Assembly: GCF_000237925.1 (NCBI RefSeq)
Contig: NC_031500.1
Coordinates: 19,679,753-19,743,752 of the forward strand
Reading direction: 5' to 3'
From: Schistosoma mansoni
Lineage: Eukaryota; Platyhelminthes; Trematoda; Strigeidida; Schistosomatidae
DNA length: 64,000 nucleotides
The translations under genes were made by a program, and so were the position numbers. Below the pieces are notes generated by a model. That model was not told where the DNA came from, ran no database searches, and worked only from the letters and a program-made list of their open reading frames with translations. Positions 57,851 to 64,000 of the stretch are shown here, piece after piece (positions within the stretch are counted from its first letter, which is position 1; the number at the start of each line of letters is the position of its first letter).

Positions 57851-60800
57851 ATGACTGACGCAGGCTTCTTCAAGGTTTTTCTTATCAGCTTTCTAATTGT
57901 TCCTATCGGTGTTTAGGGTACAAGTGCTGAGCAAGATGCCAGGTTCGCTGACAAAAAGAAAAAGTTAATGAAAACTATGAAATTTGGCGAAAACTTGGCT
58001 CAAAAGGTATGAGATCTATTTGTCATTTATTTCCAGGTTGACATGTCCAAAATTAATTTGGAGTCTATGAGACCATGGATTGTTAAACGCATAACAGAGC
58101 TTCTAAACTTTGAGGATGAGGTCGTCTGTGACTACATTTTCAACCAGCTGGAGGAGCGCGTGAGTTTGCCCACTTTTTTGTTGTTGACACTGAATTTCTC
58201 ACAGAAGCGACTTCAGTTTTGGTTAGGGCTAGATCAGGGTCTAAACATTATCATGACTTACTGCTGTTCGATAAATGTCTTTGTCTGATGACTCTGGGCC
58301 ATTGAAAATGGTTACTTAAATAATCAATGTTGTGTTTGTCTTAAACAACCTATCACCTACGTAGTCCTTTAGTGAAAGTTCAGAGCTTCTCCTCGACGCC
58401 TACTTCTAGTCGAGGTTTTCTCGTCCAAAAGCTGAAAATGTAGGCTATTTTACTCAAAACACTTACTTGCCTGGAGCTTACTTTCACCAAAATATTGCTC
58501 ATTTCGCATTTCGTGTGTAAAAGCTGCCTACAAACAAGTTGCAAAAAAGTAGTGGGATGTCTTACTGTTTACTCGAAACATCCTAGTTTGGGGTGTGTCT
58601 ATTTATGAAATTAGTTTTGTTACCTGTTGAAGTTCAAGCATGCACTAATAGTCATGATGTGTATGGCTATCCGAAACGTAAGAACGGCACAGATGTGCAT
58701 CGACCTCGTTACCATACCGAATCAACTGACTGATACGATTAGTGCTTCTTGTATACACATTCTGAATTAGGGCAGTTAATTATCGTCTCTTAAACTGTAA
58801 ACATTGAACTGCGTTGTTTGTCATGCCTCATTCTGTTCTAAAGGCATAGGTAGATCAGTTGGCTTTCTTCAATGCTGGCATTTTTCTGAGTCACAAAAGT
58901 ACGCATGTGTGGGAGCTGAATATTAATAAGGAAAAATTTCATAACTAATTGGTGATTTACTATACGTCGAAACCACGGGAAATTTGCATTAAGTGAAAAG
59001 TATCCAGAATTTTGCTTTCTTTGTCCATTGTTTGTACGTTTTCGTGTCATCTCCCAATCAGTTTTCAGTATTTTGATTTCCTGTATAAATGCAGCGTGTT
59101 CGGGGTTTAAAATGCTATTACATTTATATCGATGTATGCCATGGAATATTATGTCTAAAGTTTCCAATTGATACTTTTATTCTACACTACCGAAATAAAA
59201 GTCGTGGCTGTCCAGTCGTTTAGATGCTTATATCCACAGAAAAGCTGATTTGAGAGCAGCTATTCTTTTTACTGGGGTTTAGCATTTTGTAGTAACTTCA
59301 CTTTTCCCAACATATGGAATTAGGTTTCTACATATTTTAGTCAACCACCATAAGTATTTTAGCGTGTCAGCTGAAAAATAGTGGATAGATTTTAACGTAG
59401 TTGGGATTTATTAACTTACAAAATATAAACCAGTTAGTACCTTATTATTCCATTTTTAAATTAACTTATAATAATGATCATTTTTCCAATTTTAAAGTTG
59501 GTTTCGATTAAATTTTCAGGTCTTTTGGGATGCACATCGACAAACAATGGTGGAACTCAGGTCTCCTGCGACGCACTGAGTGCGCTGCCGGTACACATTT
59601 GAGCTTGTCTGAAAATCTATTAATTTAATAATTAATTCTCATTGTCAGTTAATTGGGTATTCGCTTCCCCAACTTATGTGTTATTTTCTGTTCCTTCTAG
59701 CATCCAGACCCAAAGGAAATCCAGATTAATATAACGGGATTTCTAAACAGCAAAAATGCGAGGGTGTTCTTATCCGAACTGTGGGATTTATTGTTATCTG
59801 CCATGCAGACACCAGATGGCGTTCCTGCAGCTTTTCTGGAAGCCAAGAAAGAAGAGATCGCAAAGCGTCAGGTAATCTTTCTTTTAGGAACTTGATAAAG
59901 TCTGTACTCGATTATGTGCTGAACTACTATTCCATTGACTATCGAAATTCATTCTAAATATAAATTCTGTCATTTTACTTGAATATTACTATTATTGGTC
60001 AAAGGTTTGTGGAACTATCTAACTCGGTGAAAACAGCACCCATCAGGATTAACACAGGTTCACCAACCTATTATCCTTATTACTGAAGACTGTATTAATG
60101 CTCTAACTGCATATTCATATAGGTTGTGTGTCAATAATGACCGCTTAAATTCGATCTGTTCACTTGGTAAAATTAATTTCTCAATTAATTACAATGAACA
60201 GTTGACATTATCCTGGTATTGTCATCACTCCTATCATAGTAGTTTATTTGGGAGTTTACTGTTTTGGATTCTATCGATTCCAAGGGATGTCTCAGTGGTT
60301 AAGGTGTTCAATTTCTGACAACTAAGTCGCAGGTCTAAGCCCTGCTTCAATTCTCCGGTTTAGCAACTCTGGGGCCCATAGCCAGGGACACAAATCTGTG
60401 CCCGGTGAATGAATTGCTCAGGCTTCAAGAATAAAACTGATATCTTAAAAACCTGTCATCTTATTTACCGTAAGATAATAGCATTTTTCGGAAACATTTT
60501 TCCTCTCAAATTATGAACAGCAATCGATATTTCCTGCTGTGATTTCTAACTGGTGGATCGTGAATGTTTTCTGACATCCCCAACACTTCTATGTAAATAC
60601 AACTTTAGCATTTTAGAAAACTGCCAAAGGCCGCCATCTGCCTTATATTTCCTTATGAACATATCTACTATGTACTAATTACAAGACTGATGCAATGGGT
60701 CTTGTTCTTAAAAGCTCACAAATTATGCTATCTATGAGTTATCTGGTTTACATTAACATCAGAACAAAAGTAGATGTCAATATTTTGTCTTATTGTTTCA

Positions 60801-61013
60801 TTGGTCACTTTACGGATGGGTAATTGCTGAATGCTATTTCGTTTTTTTCTCAGGAGGATGAAAAGTTTGTTCTCGAAATGAGAAGGAGGGAAAACGAGTT
60901 AATTCAGAAGGGAACTAGTCGAACGTCCAACCTGAGTTCTGAACAAATGCATGATCAGAAGCGCGTTTCGTCCGTCAAAAGCAATGGAGTAGCAGAATCT
61001 GAAGAGCCGGAAA
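57851..61013 (+). CDS. SRRM1: SRRM1 (SRm160) splicing coactivator, N-terminal exons
   Basis: Five exons join cleanly: 57851-57874, 57917-58006, 58037-58159, 59701-59871 and 60854-61013, with AG/GT borders throughout. The product starts MTDAGFFKGTSAEQD, like animal SRRM1. The PWI domain fills about residues 27-130: NLESMRPWIVKRITELL, DYIFNQLEE, INITGFLNSKNARVFLSELW, then AFLEAKKEEIAKRQ. PWI binds RNA/DNA, and SRRM1 works in the spliceosome and exon junction complex in the nucleus. Exon 5 is a charged linker ending in phase 1. The Arg/Ser-rich part is not seen and must follow downstream. Two introns are tiny (42 and 30 bp) and two are over 900 bp, a known schistosome pattern. Confidence 0.93.
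60283..60432 (+). repeat. tRNA-headed SINE in SRRM1 intron
   Basis: TCTCAGTGGTTAAGG (box A) and CAGGTCTAAGCCCTGC (box B) at tRNA spacing, then a ~75-bp body (GGGGCCCATAGCCAGGG...). Confidence 0.55.
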
Positions 61014-61499
61014 GTATGCATTTTTGTGGCAGTTGTCCATCTGAAACTTTTAGTATCCATATATGATGAGACACGGAAAAAAGTTATCATCTAAGGATTT
61101 ATATTATTGACTGTCAATCACAGCATCTCGTATTTAAAGCTTGCAGTTTGCAAACAATGGGTTACAATTTCTATGGCCTTAAAGCATGTACACTGCTTGA
61201 AGAGCCAAGTCTAGTTCACACAAGTGTTTCTAGAAACAAATACATGAACATGTAAATTTTAAGTTGTATTACACGGTTCTATCCTTTCAAGTTTCAGAAA
61301 AGACTGTGATTCTATTCTTGTCAACAACCCGTCAGTCATTTTGGACCAATTTAGAGCCCGACATGAATATGCGTTAACCCAAGTTACTTTGGTACGGTGT
61401 GATGAAATTTACAAGATAAATAGCGAAGGAATCAAGATATTGTAGTGGCAAGCATAATGAAAATGACTAAGCATTGATAATGTCCAAAAAAACTATGCA

Positions 61500-61670
61500 T
61501 AAGAAAATACTGGAACTTAATTCGTAGAATAAGATAAAGAATGAATCCATCTGCATCATTGTAACTGATTGTGAGTCACATCAGATATCTTTGACCAATG
61601 TAGTGATCGGTGCACTTAATTACTTCACTTCATATCGTTAGTTAAGGTGTTGACTTTGTATACGAATATA
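61500..61670 (-). mobile_element. RTE-like fragment, heavily decayed
   Basis: Aligns loosely, on the minus strand, with the C-terminal end of the 52124 element (AGAATGAATCCATCTGCATCA against AGAGTGGATGCACCTTCGCCA) and, after a deletion, with its TCACTTCATATCGTTAG segment. Confidence 0.4.
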
Positions 61671-61804
61671 TATTTATTCGGAGCTTTGGCAAGGGAGCAT
61701 GGGCGTAAAAAGTGTTAATGAAAATGATCAAAATTGTCATAATTTCTCTCCATACGGTAATCATTTGGATCTTCTGCATAATATGATCATAACTGTTAAA
61801 TCCT

Positions 61805-61915
61805 GCTTTCCCTGCTTCGGTCTGGGCAGCCGGACAGTATAACAACCCTCACACAAATCAAATGAGATTTGTGTGGCGCATATATATCTGGTGCCCTTTT
61901 GTACCAATATTTATG
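61805..61915 (+). repeat. R1 repeat, 3' end fragment
   Basis: From GCTTCGGTCTGGGCAGCC to CAATATTTATG, then joined directly to the inside of another R1 copy. Confidence 0.75.
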
Positions 61916-62285
61916 ACGAAAAGCGAATGTCCGGCGCTTTAACTGGGTTGGTGGACACGGAGGGTCCACCTAGGGGAGTTGGAAAACCCTGATTCCAAAC
62001 CAATGGTGCACATGGGCTCCAGTATCCTGATGGAACGAATGGCGGACGAACCTGTCATTGGTCAACGGCTACCATGGGACTGCATCTCCTCACGATGCTC
62101 CATTGCCTTGTGGATCAGACCTTTTGGTCAAAGGCTCGGGGTGTGGCCCCCTAAGAAAACCACCTGCTTCGGTTTGGGCACCCGGGCAGTATCACAGCCC
62201 ACACACACAAATAGTGTGGCGCATATGTACCTGGTGCCCTTTTGTACCAATATATATGTGTTTAAATAAATAAATAAATAAATAT
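61916..62285 (+). repeat. R1 repeat, copy 6, (AAAT)n tail
   Basis: Starts at ACGAAAAGCGAATGTCCGGCGC, inside the element, and ends in TAAATAAATAAATAAAT. Contains the 96-codon frame 61979-62269 that parallels the one in copy 3. Confidence 0.8.
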
Positions 62286-62289
62286 GTGT

Positions 62290-62794
62290 TTAATTAAATT
62301 AACCCTGCTTTCCATTAGTTTAGCCTTTCTTGTACGTGTTTTTTTCAATAATCCAGATATTACGAACTCTGTCTCAATATTTTGCACGATTTTACCTGGT
62401 CATCAGTGTATGAGCTTACCTCAGAACCAATTGGTTTAGATCAGAGAATCTACCCTACTTAGTCAAATGAGCTGGTCTATCAAACTTTATTTATGGCTTA
62501 TAAACCTATCTGTCGTGGTTTAGAGTTAATGATTTTAATTTAAATTAGTGAAACAGCTGAAAATATTAGTTCTTTTAAAACTTGATACCACTCACTGACC
62601 GGTAATACACCTTGTTACATTGTAACATTAATTTCAGAAACAACTAATTATACTCTTAGTAGTTCCGACCTAACAAAAAGACTCATCAGTCTTATAATTC
62701 AAATGTCATATAATTCCCATTTAAACATTAAAACACGAAGTTTAGCGAGAAGATAGATCTATTTTCGACGAATTTATTATCAGGCTGTACAATC

Positions 62795-62857
<63 letters not shown>

Positions 62858-63870
62858 TTTTTGTTAAACTAGTTCCGTGAAGACATGAACAAGGAATAAA
62901 CATGATGATTTAATAGAAAGTTCACAGTACTAGATTAAGAAATGTGAATATTCATATTACAAATAAATAAGGATAACAAATTCGTCACTTAATTTTCCAT
63001 GACTTAAACTATGGGAAGTAGAAAACCTGTTAATTAACCTTTTTGTGATCTATCTTGTGTCGAGACTACAACCCAGCCGTTAAAAGCTGAAGCATTAAAA
63101 ATCACTGCTTCACAAACAGTTAGAGTGGACGTTTTATCCAAGCACTTGATTTTCAACAATGAATTCCATTTATTTATTTATCTGCGAGAGATTTAGACTT
63201 GACTACATGTACGGTGTTCCAGCCGTGTTAGGGTTGGTCGGGCCTTATTCCGTGAAGCCGATCATCTTCTCTGGAAATACTTCCTGTTTCACAAACCCAC
63301 TGCGTGGATGTGATTTTGTAGGGAAACCGTTACCCTTAGGTCTTGGTACGTTGGCGTCGCTATTGTAATCTACGCGTATACTGGTAAAAAGTTTTCACTC
63401 ATGGTTCTCTTGGTATACACTTGCCCTGTGAGTAAATATAAGTTACATGTTCACCGGTAACGTAATTTATCACTGATGCATCCCATAGCATACATATAGG
63501 TATATTCACCCACCTGGGGGGTAGATGTTCTCTCTCCGAGTGTATTTGCTACAGCTGGCTGTCATGCATTACATATATATCATTAGTACAAAGGCTTTGG
63601 CCCCTGCACTTCATGATATACAAATAAATATATGCCCTCCCCCAGGGAAGGTTGATGGTTATCTCTTCCCAGTATTTGCTGCCATGTTGTTTTAAGTCTT
63701 CGACTTAAAGGATTATGCCATTGATTTTATCAGACATTTCTTCAGCTTACGTTTTTTGTGCTAACCTACTCCCGTACCGTTTTCATTTACCTACATACAT
63801 GAACCACACAAGCCGAAACTCGTGCAGTTCATATACATGAGCATACACATCGAGCAACATGCGAGATTTT
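62290..63870. other. No gene recognised; probable SRRM1 intron
   Basis: (TA)n at 62796-62854. The block 63200-63720 is GC-richer with short frames (63159-63368) and no domain. Confidence 0.45.
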
Positions 63871-63872
63871 AG

Positions 63873-64000
63873 AGTTTCGAAAAGGGGAATCCAGTTTATC
63901 CGGTTTACAACAGAGTAGTAGATTAGTCCAATCTCGTCGACCGCCCAAGCTAGCTAGCAAAGTTGCTCTTACTACCCGACAGCACCACGTGGATGCTTCG
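63873..64000 (+). CDS. Possible next SRRM1 exon, cut by window edge
   Basis: An AG acceptor (GAGATTTTAG) at 63871-63872 is followed by 128 nt that stay open in the phase left by SRRM1 exon 5: one base plus AG makes a Lys codon, then 42 open codons. The piece is Ser, Arg and Gln rich (SSRLVQSRRPPKLASK). An open stretch of this length is not rare by chance, and the polypyrimidine tract is weak. Confidence 0.35.

Overview
The window looks like nuclear DNA of a blood fluke (genus Schistosoma). It is AT-rich and crowded with decayed retroelements. It carries Sm-alpha-type tRNA-headed SINEs with hammerhead ribozyme cores, RTE-like non-LTR elements with a (GACT)n tail, a Penelope-like GIY-YIG fragment and Ty3/gypsy-like LTR and gag remnants. 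The host genes have short exons separated by long introns. The species cannot be fixed from sequence alone. All calls come from reading the DNA and translations by eye; no database search was run.

Region 1 (1-13.2 kb) is a tandem satellite of about ten 1,258- or 1,293-bp units that runs off the left edge. Every unit has one 72-nt tRNA-Gln gene and one degenerate tRNA-like sequence with a His-type anticodon loop. Short units carry anticodon CTG and long units carry TTG. Five of the ten tRNA-Gln copies look intact; the others have substitutions at structurally important positions. The last unit is broken by about 600 bp of AT-rich DNA.

Region 2 (13.2-41 kb) is repeat-rich DNA with little coding capacity. 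It holds two SINE families with hammerhead-type motifs, including a head-to-head pair bounded by a 14-bp target-site duplication. It also has a ~500-bp dispersed repeat (R1), RTE and Penelope fragments, a C-terminally truncated histone H2B gene with a histone-like promoter, and a 200-bp assembly gap (39146-39345). The most notable gene signal is a minus-strand exon at 26651-26906. It encodes a signal peptide and an insulin B-chain-like sequence, ends in a furin-type site and then a perfect splice donor.

Region 3 (41-47 kb, plus strand) holds the last four recognised exons of a FAM114A-family protein. Its introns contain repeats. Region 4 (47-57 kb) is mostly transposons: two adjacent, oppositely oriented RTE copies, one with a 5' inversion, and a gypsy LTR/gag piece. 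It also has a minus-strand coiled-coil exon (56390-56593). Region 5 (57.8-64 kb, plus strand) holds the first five exons of the splicing coactivator SRRM1 (SRm160), covering the whole PWI domain, and possibly a sixth exon at the right edge.

The host genes are unrelated to each other functionally: RNA processing, a membrane-trafficking family, chromatin and a putative hormone. The feature shared across the window is Pol III-type sequence: tRNA genes, tRNA-like satellites and tRNA-headed SINEs.
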